This document shows, in pieces, positions 54,017 to 63,499 of a DNA stretch of 64,000 bases (within the stretch, counting starts at the first letter, position 1; each line of letters begins with the position of its first letter). Under the pieces are notes generated by a model. It was not told where the DNA came from, did no database searches, and saw only the letters and a list, made by a program, of their open reading frames with translations. The stretch spans positions 62,001 through 126,000 of the forward strand of contig NZ_NXLR01000002.1 in assembly GCF_003364255.1 (NCBI RefSeq). Direction: 5' to 3'. Origin of the DNA: Helicobacter marmotae. GTDB taxonomy: Bacteria > Campylobacterota > Campylobacteria > Campylobacterales > Helicobacteraceae. The position numbers and the translations under genes were made by a program.

Positions 54017-55912
54017 CTATTCTAATGTTTCTGTGTTTTTATGAGATGTGCTCTTGGCTTTACGTGCATTTTGGGCACTGCTTTCAATAATGGCGATTTC
54101 GTCTTGAGTGAGGTTGTAGAGGGTATAGACTAAAGCATCAATTTGGGCTTCTAACTCGCTGGTGTGAGATATATTCTCATCACGAGGCAAAGTCGAAGAA
54201 TTGCTGTTTGGATTACTAACAGATTCTATTCCGTTGTCATTCTGAGCCTGCATAGCAGGCGAAGAATCTCTGTGGGCGACTAGTGATTCGTATAGAGATT
54301 CTTCGGTCGGGCTCTGCCCTCCCTCAGAATGACAAACTAATTTCCTTTGCGGGTAGCCAAGTTTGTCATTCTGAACCCCTGCAAGGGGTGAAGAATCTCT
54401 GCAAGAATCACTAGTCGTGCTTTTTGGTGTTTTTGAAAGCAATTCTTCGCAATGCTTGGAATGACAAAGTGGCTGCCTTTCTAGTGATTCTGTTAAGGAG
54501 TCTCTAGTAGATAAGAGAGATTCTTCGGGCATAAAGCCCTCAGAATGACAAACTAACGGAGTCACTGGTGATTCGGGCGAAGTTTCTGCACAATGCTTGG
54601 AATGACAAACTAATTTCCCTTGCAAGGTAATTTTCCCTTGCGGGTTGGACTTATTGTCATTCTGAGGGAGTGAAACGACCGAAGAATCTCTGTGGGTGAC
54701 TAGTGATTCGGACAGAGATTCTTCGCTACGCTCAGAATGACAAAGGAGTTGAGTTGTGTGTGGATTTTGCAGAGATTCCTCGCCTCCACTTTGTGCTCCT
54801 AAGACAGCACAATTTGCCTTAAGCCTTAAAATCTCCTCCACTAAGGCAATAATTGTATCTACGATGTGTTGATTGGAAGTTGTGATTTTGGGGATGGGGA
54901 ATGATTTGACGCTCTCACCTGAAAATTGAAAAGACATCTTTGCCTTACTAAAAATAAAGTGATAAGCATACCAATTAATGAGCTTTGAGTGGAGTAGCCC
55001 TAAAATAAAGCGATTAGAGATATGCTGGTGGCATACAATTTGATGAATCGTATTAACGATTCTGTATTGTGCAGGATTATCTTCTATGATAGTTCCACAA
55101 ATTGATGTTTGCTCCACACCCATAGCCGCACACGATATAATCCTTTGGAGCAACACACTATTTGGCTTAATCTCTGCCTTATCACTCAAAATTAAGTCTT
55201 TGCCCACATAGCCTTTAGGCGTGCTGCTAAGGGTATATTTTTGAATTTCTTTACCTCCCAACACCTTAAAATCGCTTGGTGTTTGCACTACTTGCTTATA
55301 AAACACATCACCCCAAATATGTTCCCCACAATCTGCCAAACTTTGCTTCATATTTCTTGCGATTTTACTTCCAAGCCTCAATTCCTTTTCTTTCACAGCA
55401 AGAGGGAAGTTTCCAAATAAGCAAGTGAGTGCTTTATCAATAAGAGCAAGGGCTTTGTGCCATCTAAAGCTCGCTGTGCCATATGTTTTATGCTTCTTTG
55501 CTACATTTTGTAAATAAATAAGCATCTCTAAGTTCGCATTCTTAAATGCCTTAGAGCAGTCAATGAGGGAGACTAGATTAGCTAGCAATATCTCTCTTAT
55601 TTTCTCCCAATTACTCACATAAGCAAGAGATTTAGGTACGATAAAGCTATTTATGCCCCTCTCATTTAAAAGCTCTTGCGCCTTGCAAATAAAAATCTGT
55701 GCGGTATTTGATGAAGCATTAGGATAGAGGGCTTTGTAGGTTGATTTTTCCTCTTTACTTAAACTTGCCCCGTATGGGGGATTGCCTAGTACTATATCCC
55801 AGCCTTCTTCATTATTTATTTCATTATAAGCCTCTGTGTGTAGGGCTTGTAGGGCTTCGTGTGTGTTTGTGTTTGGATTTGCATTTGGCATGGTGGGAGT
55901 TTGGCTATTCAT
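54017..55912 (-). pseudogene. 5'-truncated Eco57I-type (type IIG-like) DNA methyltransferase/specificity ORF with in-frame repeat insert
   Basis: The 631-codon ORF is open but begins only 36 codons before the catalytic N6-adenine methyltransferase motif IV (WDIVLGNPPYG). The SAM-binding motif I and any nuclease domain, which normally precede it, are missing. The following region (FIVPKSLAYVSNWEKIREIL, VLLQRIISCAAMG, NRFILGLLHSKLINWY) is the usual motif-VIII and target-recognition part. Codons for about 210 residues near the C-terminus (54175–54800) are translated module A repeat, after which typical C-terminal LEAQIDALVYTLYNLTQDEI resumes. The start overlaps the pyrF stop. It is probably an inactive remnant; a separate DNA-binding role cannot be excluded. 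Confidence 0.75.
54175..54800 (+). repeat. Array of module A repeats inside the methyltransferase ORF
   Basis: About six to eight diverged copies of TCATTCTGAGC – small hairpin – GAAGAATCTC, with linkers such as GTGACTAGTGATTC, run across this stretch in mixed orientation. Stems include CCTGCATAGCAGG (near 54248) and CCCCTGCAAGGGG (near 54377). In the ORF frame the copies translate as CHSERSEESL, CHSEG or CHSKHC and have no stop. No module B boxes are seen. Confidence 0.82.
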
Positions 55913-56609
55913 TCATAGTCTCATTAAGAATCTGCTCTACTACTTGTAGAGGATTGTGTGCTTTATAAATAGGGCGTCCGATGACTATAAAATCACTTTG
56001 TGCTATCTTGGCATCTTGCAGGGTGGCTACACGTTTTTGATCATCTGTGCTTTCATTAAAGGGGCGAATACCCGGAGTGATAGTCAAAAAGTGCTTGTCT
56101 GTAGCTCTTTTAATCGCTAGGCTCTCTTCCACAGAGCACACCACGCCGCTAATGCCCGCATTATAAGCAAGGCTTGAGAGTTTAAGCGTATGGGAGAAGA
56201 GCTTAGCATTATAAATCTCTTCAAATCCCAAATCATCAAAGCTTGTAAGCGCACTCACGCCTACAATAAGCGGGAAGTCATTATACCCTGCCTTAAGATT
56301 TGCTATAGCCCTCATCGCCTCAAAGCCGCAGCTTGTGTGGATGGTAAGCATATCAATGCCTATTTTATACATCTCTTTTAGTGCGCCAAGCATAGTATTT
56401 GGTATGTCATAGAGCTTTAAATCAAGGAAGATTCGATAATCACCATACTTTTTGAGTGCTTCTATACCATAAATACCATCGCGGATAAAGCTCCTTAGCC
56501 CGACTTTAAGCCAAATGTGCGATCTCGCATTGCCTAGAGGACGCAGGGAATCTACCAAAGCAAGATTCTCCTCTAAAGTAGGATTATCTAATGCGATACA
56601 AAGTTTCAT
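55905..56609 (-). CDS. pyrF: Orotidine 5'-phosphate decarboxylase
   Basis: PyrF makes UMP from OMP. The catalytic DLKLYDIPNTM motif, the LTIHTSCGFEAM strand, the ITPGIRP loop and the phosphate-binding VIGRPIYKA near the C-terminus are all visible. Length 234 residues is normal. It overlaps nusB by 4 bp (ATGA), continuing the nusB–ribH–kdsA–can cluster seen as HP0001–HP0005. Confidence 0.95.
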   Translation of the reverse strand: MKLCIALDNPTLEENLALVDSLRPLGNARSHIWLKVGLRSFIRDGIYGIEALKKYGDYRIFLDLKLYDIPNTMLGALKEMYKIGIDMLTIHTSCGFEAMRAIANLKAGYNDFPLIVGVSALTSFDDLGFEEIYNAKLFSHTLKLSSLAYNAGISGVVCSVEESLAIKRATDKHFLTITPGIRPFNESTDDQKRVATLQDAKIAQSDFIVIGRPIYKAHNPLQVVEQILNETMNE

Positions 56610-57046
56610 ATCTCGCCCTTATTCTCGCCTACGGCTTTGCTACTTTTATATGCCTTACTTAGCGCATCAAGCACGCCATTAATAAAAGCCGGGGCATTAT
56701 CTTCTCCGCCATAGAGCTTGCCTAATTCCACTGCCTCATTAATCACCACAGGCACATCTGTATCTGTATAGAGTATCTCATACGCCCCAAGCCTTAGCAT
56801 AGCCCGCTCCATACCTCCAAGCCTTGAGAAATCCCACTCTCTCAAATGAGGGGTAATGCTCCTATCAATATCATTTAAATGTTTGAGCGCACCTTGCAAG
56901 AGAGAGAAGGCGAAGTCCTGCTGCTTGTTTTTAATCTTCTTTTCATTCAAAATACTCCGCGCAAGAAGTAGAATGCTATCATTGCCTACATCATAGGCAT
57001 AGAGCATACCGACTACAGCTTCTCTTGCTTGCGTACGCGTAGCCAT
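56606..57046 (-). CDS. nusB: Transcription antitermination factor NusB
   Basis: NusB with S10 binds boxA in rRNA transcripts and prevents early termination. The all-helical 146-residue protein has the family start RTQAREAVVGMLYAYD and the end DVPVVINEAVELGKLYG … FINGVLDAL. The ATG at 57046 follows TTGGAG, one base after the ribH stop; the longer frame into ribH is not used. Confidence 0.93.
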   Translation of the reverse strand: MATRTQAREAVVGMLYAYDVGNDSILLLARSILNEKKIKNKQQDFAFSLLQGALKHLNDIDRSITPHLREWDFSRLGGMERAMLRLGAYEILYTDTDVPVVINEAVELGKLYGGEDNAPAFINGVLDALSKAYKSSKAVGENKGEI

Positions 57047-57047
57047 A

Positions 57048-57518
57048 TTAGACTCCAAGTTTCCTATAGAGATTAAGGAGCTCAATAAGCCCTGCCATAG
57101 CTTCAAAGCCCTTATTCCCAGCCTTTGTGCCAGCCCTCTCAATGGCTTGCTCTATACTATCAGTTGTCAAAACGCCAAAAGTTACAGGCGCATCATATTT
57201 GAGTGTAACATTGGCTATGCCCTTTGTAGATTCTGCAGAGACATAGTCAAAATGCGGAGTAGAGCCTCGTATAATTGCCCCCAAACAACACACGCCATCA
57301 TATTCACCTTGTGAGAGAACTCTCTGCAATGCAAAGGGTATCTCATACGCCCCGGGCACAAGCACTAAATCAAGCAACTCATCGCGCCCTCCATGACGTA
57401 AAAAGCAATCCTTAGCCCCCTCTACTAATCTATCTGTTATTAAATGATTAAAACGTGCACTTATAATAGCAACGCGCTCATCGCCCGATAATCCTAACTT
57501 GCCCTCTATGATATTCAT
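57048..57518 (-). CDS. ribH: 6,7-dimethyl-8-ribityllumazine synthase
   Basis: RibH makes lumazine, the penultimate riboflavin intermediate. Key segments are [47 protein letters not shown] and [20 protein letters not shown]. The length of 156 residues is standard. It lies between kdsA and nusB as in H. pylori. Confidence 0.96.
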   Translation of the reverse strand: MNIIEGKLGLSGDERVAIISARFNHLITDRLVEGAKDCFLRHGGRDELLDLVLVPGAYEIPFALQRVLSQGEYDGVCCLGAIIRGSTPHFDYVSAESTKGIANVTLKYDAPVTFGVLTTDSIEQAIERAGTKAGNKGFEAMAGLIELLNLYRKLGV

Positions 57519-57554
57519 GACATTCTCCTTTTATGCGAAATTATGTGTGCGAAA

Positions 57555-58349
57555 TTATGCAAATTGACTGAGTGTGTAAAGCTGCTCAACAAGCGGTATA
57601 AGCGCGTCTGTCTGCACCATATTGGGTCCATCACTTAATGCCTCTTTAGGGTTTAAATGCGTCTCCATAAAAAACCCATCTACCCCCACTACAGCCGCAG
57701 CTTTAGCTAAAGGAGGCACAAATGAACTATCACCCCCACTTTTGCCTCCTGCTGCTCCGGGCATTTGCACGCTATGAGTAGCATCAAAAATCACAGGTGC
57801 AAATTTACGCATTATCACCAAAGAGCGCATATCCACGACAAGATTCCCATAGCCAAAGCTACTCCCTCGCTCAGTAAGCCATACATTATATTTTTGAGAT
57901 TGCTCATAAGTGGCTTGCTCTCCTCCGCGCGTTTTAATCGCCTTAAGCACGCTATGGCACATATCCGCGGGATTCATAAACTGCCCTTTTTTGATATTTA
58001 CAATTCTCTCTGTCTTTGCCACCGCGACAATCAAATCTGTCTGACGGCACAAAAATGCAGGAATCTGTATCACATCTGCTACTTTTGCAATATGTGGGGC
58101 TTGGTAACTCTCATGAATATCAGTGATAATCTTATAGCCAAATTGCTTTTTAATCTCGCCTAATATTTCTATGCCCTCTTCTAAACCCGGTCCGCGATAA
58201 CTCTCCAAACTTGTGCGATTTGCCTTATCAAAGCTGGATTTAAAGTAAAAATCAATATGAGGATTTTCATTTAAGGGCTTTAATGCCTCTGCTACTGCGC
58301 TTAGGGCTTCATAACTCTCAATCACGCAAGGTCCGCTCATTACAATCAT
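57555..58349 (-). CDS. kdsA: 3-deoxy-8-phosphooctulonate (KDO-8-P) synthase
   Basis: KdsA condenses arabinose-5-phosphate with PEP for lipopolysaccharide core synthesis. Seen are GPCVIES at the N-terminus, [43 protein letters not shown] and the late FMETHLNP. The length is 264 residues from the ATG at 58349, which has GGAGG at suitable spacing; a GTG one codon earlier is too close to it. Confidence 0.95.
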   Translation of the reverse strand: MIVMSGPCVIESYEALSAVAEALKPLNENPHIDFYFKSSFDKANRTSLESYRGPGLEEGIEILGEIKKQFGYKIITDIHESYQAPHIAKVADVIQIPAFLCRQTDLIVAVAKTERIVNIKKGQFMNPADMCHSVLKAIKTRGGEQATYEQSQKYNVWLTERGSSFGYGNLVVDMRSLVIMRKFAPVIFDATHSVQMPGAAGGKSGGDSSFVPPLAKAAAVVGVDGFFMETHLNPKEALSDGPNMVQTDALIPLVEQLYTLSQFA

Positions 58350-58365
58350 CACTTCCTCCTTGTTG

Positions 58366-59010
58366 CTATTTAATTTTATTAATTGGCTTAAATTCCCGCT
58401 GTATCATATTATAATTAAAAATCTCTCCTGTTTCGATAATGTAATACCAGCCATAGATGTTAAGCTCCCCTCTATCAAAACGTTCTTCCACAAATGGATA
58501 ACTGATGAGATTCTCTAATTGATGCTCAATATTCATCTGCTCCATAAGCCATGTGCGCTTTGCCTTAGAGGCTGGCTTTAGCTCATCTACCTTTTGTTTC
58601 ACAGGCTCTAAAAGCTCTATCCATTTTTTCACATAAGGTGCATTCTCTAACTTTTGTGAATCTTCATAAATCGCCGAGCAAGCCCCACAATCACTATGCC
58701 CGCAAATAATCACATTTTTAATATCCAAAATACTCAAAGCATATTCTATCGCTGAAGTGGTAGCCAAATATCCGCCACGTATGCCTTTATCACTTCCTAA
58801 ATAAGGAGGGACAATATTCCCCATATTACGTATTACAAACAAATCTCCGGGCAAGGTGTTGGTAATCAAATTTGGCACCACACGAGAATCCGTGCAGGTA
58901 ATAAGCAATGTATGAGGCTCTTGACGTTTTTTGAGACTTTCATACAAAGCTTTATGTTCATTATAATCCTCTTCGCGGAATTTCACCGCTCCTTCAAACA
59001 ACTCTTTCAT
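58366..59010 (-). CDS. can: Beta-class carbonic anhydrase
   Basis: The enzyme interconverts CO2 and bicarbonate. Zinc ligands are in [12 protein letters not shown] (Cys and the Asp-Arg dyad) and [10 protein letters not shown] (His and Cys). No signal peptide is found, so it is cytoplasmic, like HP0004 (icfA). The 214-residue length is usual. It is the promoter-distal neighbour upstream of kdsA and heads this minus-strand operon. Confidence 0.94.
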   Translation of the reverse strand: MKELFEGAVKFREEDYNEHKALYESLKKRQEPHTLLITCTDSRVVPNLITNTLPGDLFVIRNMGNIVPPYLGSDKGIRGGYLATTSAIEYALSILDIKNVIICGHSDCGACSAIYEDSQKLENAPYVKKWIELLEPVKQKVDELKPASKAKRTWLMEQMNIEHQLENLISYPFVEERFDRGELNIYGWYYIIETGEIFNYNMIQREFKPINKIK

Positions 59011-59129
59011 ACAATAAATACCCCTTGAGATTGTGCTTCTTATTATGTAGTTTGCATAAATTTATGGCATTATATCAAAGTAAAACAATAACAAAATCCA
59101 TTTAAACCATACGCACAAAGGAGTGAATA

Positions 59130-59813
59130 TTGAGCGAATTACTTGGAAGCATTATTAATGCGATTGTAGAAATTATAGGCACATTGGGCTATGTGGGGAT
59201 TTTTGCGATGATGTTTTTAGAATCAAGCTTTTTTCCCTTTCCCTCAGAAGTGGTGATGATACCTGCTGGATATTTAGTTTATAAGGGTGAAATGAATGCC
59301 ATTATCGCCGTGCTTTGTGGCATAGCAGGCTCACTTGCTGGGGCTTTGTTTAACTACTATATCGCCTTAAAATTTGGGAGAGAATTCCTTATCACTTATG
59401 GGAAGTACTTTTTCTTCACAGAGCAAACTATGCAAAAAATGGAGCAATTTTTCCTTAAACATGGACCCATTAGCACATTTTTAGGGCGTCTTATAACGGT
59501 TGTTAGGCAATATATATCCCTCCCTGCGGGTTTAGCAAGAATGAATCTCGCTAAATTTTGTTTTTACACCTCGCTTGGAGCGGGAATCTGGGTCATTATC
59601 CTTACATTGATTGGCTACTATGCGGGCGTGCTTTTTGCAGATATAAATGTAGATTCTATAATCCATGCTTTTACCTCGCTTTCACCCACTGCTGAAGAAC
59701 TCGCTCTTAGGGGTATGGTCAAAAAGGCGGGATTATGGACATTGGCTTTTGTGCTTTTGTGTATAGTGGGCTATATCTGCTATTGGTATATCAATAAAGG
59801 CAAAAAGCAATAG
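59130..59813 (+). CDS. DedA family membrane protein
   Basis: A 227-residue inner-membrane protein with several spans and the DedA marks [41 protein letters not shown] and [22 protein letters not shown]. Members of this family help recycle undecaprenyl phosphate or other lipids. The start is a TTG at 59130, six bases after AAAGGAG. It diverges from the carbonic anhydrase gene. Confidence 0.88.
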   Translation: MSELLGSIINAIVEIIGTLGYVGIFAMMFLESSFFPFPSEVVMIPAGYLVYKGEMNAIIAVLCGIAGSLAGALFNYYIALKFGREFLITYGKYFFFTEQTMQKMEQFFLKHGPISTFLGRLITVVRQYISLPAGLARMNLAKFCFYTSLGAGIWVIILTLIGYYAGVLFADINVDSIIHAFTSLSPTAEELALRGMVKKAGLWTLAFVLLCIVGYICYWYINKGKKQ

Positions 59814-59886
59814 TTATTTAAGTGCAAATGTGCCCCATATTTAAGGGCAATAGATAGAGCACCCATTTATTCTAAAGGCATATATA

Positions 59887-60693
59887 ATGAAAGATATAAT
59901 AAAACCACATACACAAAATGCTATCCCTATTTTAAGCATTGCAGGGAGTGACTGCAGTGGGGGAGCCGGGATACAAGCCGATCTCAAAACCTTTAGCGCA
60001 CATAAGCTCTTTGGTATGAGCGTGATACTCAGTGTCGTAGCAGAAAATACCGCACGCGTGATTTCTAGCCACGATATTCCCACGCAATACATTAATGACC
60101 AAATCAAAGCTGTGTTTGAAGACATACCTCCTTATGCGACAAAAATAGGTATGCTTGGCTCAAATGCCATTATTGAGTGTATCGCAGAGAATCTGGCGTT
60201 TTATAAACCTCAAAATGTAGTTATAGACCCTGTAATGTTTGCTAAAAATGGCTTCCCGCTTATGCCGCAAAACACAAGAGAAACATTTAAAAAAAAGATG
60301 ATTTCCCTTTGTGATGTGCTTACGCCCAATATCCCCGAAGCGGAGGAACTCTGCGGCTTTAGCATAAAGAGTGAAGAAGATATGCGACAAGGGGCAAAAG
60401 CACTCTATGAAATGGGTGCTAAGGCTGTGCTTATTAAAGGCGGACATGGCTTAGAAAATGCCAATGATGTGCTTTATAATGGGGCATTTCATATCTTGCA
60501 TTCTGCGAGAATTGGGACTACAAACACACATGGCACAGGCTGCACTCTAAGCTCTGCCATTGCGTGCAATCTTGCCTTAGGATTTGATGTGCTTCAAGCC
60601 ATTAAACGCGCTAAAGATTATGTGTTTGGCGCGATTTTATACTCACTCAAGCTTGGCAAAGGCAATGGACCAACAAATCATTTTTTTAGATAA
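59887..60693 (+). CDS. thiD: Hydroxymethylpyrimidine (phosphomethylpyrimidine) kinase
   Basis: ThiD phosphorylates HMP and HMP-P for thiamine synthesis. The ribokinase-like motifs are SIAGSDCSGGAGIQADLKTF, VIDPVMFAKNG, LTPNIPEAEELCG, VLIKGGHG and THGTGCTLSSAIA. The protein is 268 residues. No other thiamine genes or TPP riboswitch are seen beside it. Confidence 0.93.
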   Translation: MKDIIKPHTQNAIPILSIAGSDCSGGAGIQADLKTFSAHKLFGMSVILSVVAENTARVISSHDIPTQYINDQIKAVFEDIPPYATKIGMLGSNAIIECIAENLAFYKPQNVVIDPVMFAKNGFPLMPQNTRETFKKKMISLCDVLTPNIPEAEELCGFSIKSEEDMRQGAKALYEMGAKAVLIKGGHGLENANDVLYNGAFHILHSARIGTTNTHGTGCTLSSAIACNLALGFDVLQAIKRAKDYVFGAILYSLKLGKGNGPTNHFFR

Positions 60694-61006
60694 TGTTAGA
60701 AGCGATGTTAATGAAATCACTAGCGATTCTAAAGTGATTCTCTGCCTGCTAATAAGGGATAGATGAGAGAGATTAGATAAATAGCCTAGATGGGTAGGCT
60801 AGATTAGATGTAGCACAATAAGGAGTTGTCTATAAAGCTCGCAGAATCTTTATATCTACAAGTAGAGATGAATGAGTAGAAATAAATTTATGAGTTAAAA
60901 ATATTTGCATAATGAGCCCCAATTGCTCCTTTTAAATTCACTTTGATTTTATACTCTTGCTATACAATCCCCAAGTCTGTGAGACAATTTCTTATAAGGA
61001 GTTCGT
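60694..61006. other. AT-rich gene-free gap with promoter for the DUF1104-like gene
   Basis: A short decayed module A fragment (AATCACTAGCGATTCTAAAG) lies just after thiD, and a 6-bp hairpin AGCCTA/TAGGCT at 60783–60800 may end the thiD transcript. Near 60965 two −10-like sequences, TATACT and TATACAAT, precede the next gene by 30–60 bp. Nothing else stands out. Confidence 0.45.
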
Positions 61007-61441
61007 ATGAAAAGATTCCAATTATGTGTAGTAGCTACTGCTTTAAGTGCATTTTTATGCTCTGCGATTTTTGCAGCGGATTTTAGCAAAACAAGTGAAG
61101 CAGATTTGATTAAGCTTTCTGGTGTGGTGAAAGTAGAAGATTTTGCAGATTATCAAATTGAAATTGCAAAACGTTTAAAAAAGAAGTCTGAAAAAGACGC
61201 ACAAGCTTTTAAAGAAAAGCTCAAAGCTCAATATGAAAAAGCAACAGAAAATTTAAGTGTGAAGCAATTAAGAGAATATAAAAAATCCACACAAGAGGCA
61301 ATGAAAAAGCGTATAGAATCTATGAGCGTAAAAGAGTTGCAAGAGAGTGGATTACCTTTCCATAAACATTTTGACAAAGCAAAGGGTGATGGCAAATCCT
61401 CTTGCAAAGAGCGAAAACTTTCTAAAGATTCAAAAAAATAA
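61007..61441 (+). CDS. DUF1104-like periplasmic helical protein upstream of a two-component system
   Basis: A 144-residue exported protein: signal peptide about residues 1–23 (ending IFA), then SEADLIKLSGVVKVEDFADYQIEIA and a long charged helix with KATENLSVKQLREYKK. The tail has histidines, one cysteine and many lysines (HKHFDKAKGDGKSSCKERK). It is a paralogue of the protein next to the copper efflux genes. It lies 47 bp before the response-regulator gene, suggesting an accessory or target of that system. ATAAGGAG precedes the ATG. Confidence 0.72.
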   Translation: MKRFQLCVVATALSAFLCSAIFAADFSKTSEADLIKLSGVVKVEDFADYQIEIAKRLKKKSEKDAQAFKEKLKAQYEKATENLSVKQLREYKKSTQEAMKKRIESMSVKELQESGLPFHKHFDKAKGDGKSSCKERKLSKDSKK

Positions 61442-61488
61442 TCATATCCCACCCTCTATCCAAGGGTGGATAAAATGTAGGGAAAAAG

Positions 61489-62187
61489 ATGTCAGCAAAG
61501 ATTTTATTACTTGAAGATGATTTTGTCCTTTCAGAAATTTTATTAGAGTTTTTGCAAGAGCAAAATTATGATGTGTGCTTATATGATAATGCTACAGACG
61601 CCTTAAATGCCGCATACGAGCAGCATTTTGACTTATGGATTTTAGATGTCAAGGTGCCCGCTGGCAATGGCTTTAGCCTGCTTAAAGAATTAAGAGAGTG
61701 TGGGAGGGATACCCCTGCTATTTTTATCACCTCGCTTGATAGAATTAGCGACCTAGAGAGTGGCTATAATGCGGGCTGCGATGATTATCTTAAAAAGCCC
61801 TTTGAGCTCCTTGAACTTCAATATCGTATAAATACCTTACTTAAACGTTCGTTTTCACACACGCAGCAAGATAGCATTACATTAAGCAATGGCTTTGAAT
61901 TTGGCATTCTCTCGCAATTACTTTATGATAAAAATGGCGCGATTATCCCCCTCACGCAGAAAGAAAGTCTCCTATTATCCCTTTTGCTTCAGCATAAGGG
62001 GCAGTATGTTTCTCAAGAAGCGATTTTTGATACATTATGGGATTATGAGCAAGAGCCAAGTGAGATGAGTTTGCGCGTGTATGTGAAAAATTTGCGCAAA
62101 ATTTTGGGCAAGGATAGTATATTAAATCAACGCGGGCATGGCTATTGCTTTAATGATAAAAATTTGATTGATAAAAAGGGAGATTAG
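61489..62187 (+). CDS. OmpR/PhoB-family response regulator (CrdR-like)
   Basis: The 232-residue regulator has a receiver domain with acidic pocket LLEDD (Asp10/11), phospho-acceptor Asp53 (WILDVKVP), Thr/Ser in FITSLD and the lysine in DYLKKPFEL. A winged-helix DNA-binding domain follows with LTQKESLLLSLLLQHKGQYV and LRVYVKNLRKIL. It resembles H. pylori CrdR (HP1365), the copper-responsive regulator of crdA, as far as I recall that protein. The histidine kinase follows after one base. Confidence 0.85.
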   Translation: MSAKILLLEDDFVLSEILLEFLQEQNYDVCLYDNATDALNAAYEQHFDLWILDVKVPAGNGFSLLKELRECGRDTPAIFITSLDRISDLESGYNAGCDDYLKKPFELLELQYRINTLLKRSFSHTQQDSITLSNGFEFGILSQLLYDKNGAIIPLTQKESLLLSLLLQHKGQYVSQEAIFDTLWDYEQEPSEMSLRVYVKNLRKILGKDSILNQRGHGYCFNDKNLIDKKGD

Positions 62188-62188
62188 T

Positions 62189-63457
62189 TTGGGAGTGGAG
62201 AATTCAAAAAAAGCCATTATTAAAATCTTATGTCTTTATCTGGGGACAACGGGCGTTTTTTTATGCGTTTTTTTTGGATTTTTTTATGCGAAAGAAAAGC
62301 GTCATCTCTTTGTGCAACAGGTGAGCAATTTACGGGAGGTAAGCCTTGAGGTGTATGATATTTTACACACGCATAAAGATGATATGCCCCTAGCCTTTAA
62401 GCAGATTGAGACAAATATTGCCTATCCTTTAAGGATCTATAACCACAAGGGGAAAGTGATTTATGATACTCTTTATGTTACTCTTAGTGATGATGAATAT
62501 AAAGAGGGCATAGCCTATCGCGGAGATAAGGTGATTATAGAGCCATCAATGCATGAGCGATTCCCCAAGTCTCCTCCTTTTAGTAAAAAGCAAGAAGGGC
62601 AGCAAATAGATGAGGTAAAGCCCCAAAAAGCCTATAAAAACCCGCGTTATCAAATTTTCATACAAGATAGCACGCTAGATAATCAAATATTATTTTTGCA
62701 ATTTAAGCTGATTGTATATTTCCTTCTTTTACTTTTTGTCATTGGTGTGATTGCGTATTTTTTAGTGCGGCTCTCACTTAAACCCATGCAAGAGACTATT
62801 AATTCACTCAATGCTTTTATTAAAGATTCCACCCATGAGATTAATACGCCCTTAAGCATTATTCTTATGAGTATAGAGACATTGCGTGAGGATAATCTCA
62901 CATTAGCCCAAAAGCAAAAAATAGAGCGCATTAAGCTTGCTTCAAAAAGCTTAAATCACCTCTATAAAGACCTTGTCGCCTATAATTTCCCCCATGCTAT
63001 TAGTGATAAAAAGCAGCATCTTGCCTTACATGAGCTTTTAAGGGAACGTTTGGAATATTTCACCCCATTTTTTGAGCAAAAGTTAATCCAAGTGCAAACT
63101 CATATTGAGCCAAGTATGATCATTGCTAGTGTGGAGAAAATGAGTTGTGTCATTGATAATCTTTTAGGTAATGCGATTAAATACAATAAAAAAGGCGGTA
63201 AGATTGATGTTAAATTAGCACAAGGGTATTTGAGTATCGCTGATAGCGGTTGTGGTATGTCTATAGAAGAGCGTAAAAAAATCTTTGATAGATATGTACG
63301 TTGTAATGACTTTCAAGGCGGCTTTGGCATAGGGCTTACACTTATTAAACGTATATGTGATGAATACCACATTCATATCGAGGTGCAAAGCCAGATAGGG
63401 CAGGGAAGTAGCTTTATACTCTCTTGGAATGCTAAGCCCACCCTAAAGGAAGCATAA
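62189..63457 (+). CDS. Membrane sensor histidine kinase (CrdS-like)
   Basis: Two membrane spans (about residues 10–31 and 172–193) flank a periplasmic sensor region of about 140 residues. The H box is STHEINTPLSIILMS, the N box LLGNAIKYNKKGGKI, with G boxes DSGCGMS and GFGIGLTL. It is the partner of the upstream regulator. The start is taken at the TTG at 62189, seven bases after AAGGGAG; a TTG seven codons earlier overlaps the regulator gene. The sensor region has few Cys, His or Met residues, so metal sensing is unproven. Confidence 0.85.
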   Translation: MGVENSKKAIIKILCLYLGTTGVFLCVFFGFFYAKEKRHLFVQQVSNLREVSLEVYDILHTHKDDMPLAFKQIETNIAYPLRIYNHKGKVIYDTLYVTLSDDEYKEGIAYRGDKVIIEPSMHERFPKSPPFSKKQEGQQIDEVKPQKAYKNPRYQIFIQDSTLDNQILFLQFKLIVYFLLLLFVIGVIAYFLVRLSLKPMQETINSLNAFIKDSTHEINTPLSIILMSIETLREDNLTLAQKQKIERIKLASKSLNHLYKDLVAYNFPHAISDKKQHLALHELLRERLEYFTPFFEQKLIQVQTHIEPSMIIASVEKMSCVIDNLLGNAIKYNKKGGKIDVKLAQGYLSIADSGCGMSIEERKKIFDRYVRCNDFQGGFGIGLTLIKRICDEYHIHIEVQSQIGQGSSFILSWNAKPTLKEA

Positions 63458-63499
63458 AGAAAAATAGATACAATTTGGCTTTGACTACAAGGAGTGTGT

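Noticed and set aside
54175-54800. Possible CRISPR array because of repeated units
   Set aside because: Units are irregular in length, spacing and orientation, contain internal hairpins, and occur at many separate loci; no regular spacers or cas genes are present.
59841-60125. Antisense ORFs over thiD and similar long shadow frames over hydB, czcA and kdsA
   Set aside because: They lie wholly opposite well-supported genes, show no domain, and have no start signals.
62258-62278. T-rich runs in the sensor kinase gene as a slippage switch
   Set aside because: They encode a membrane span (Phe-rich) and are interrupted; T runs of this length are expected in AT-rich membrane-protein genes.
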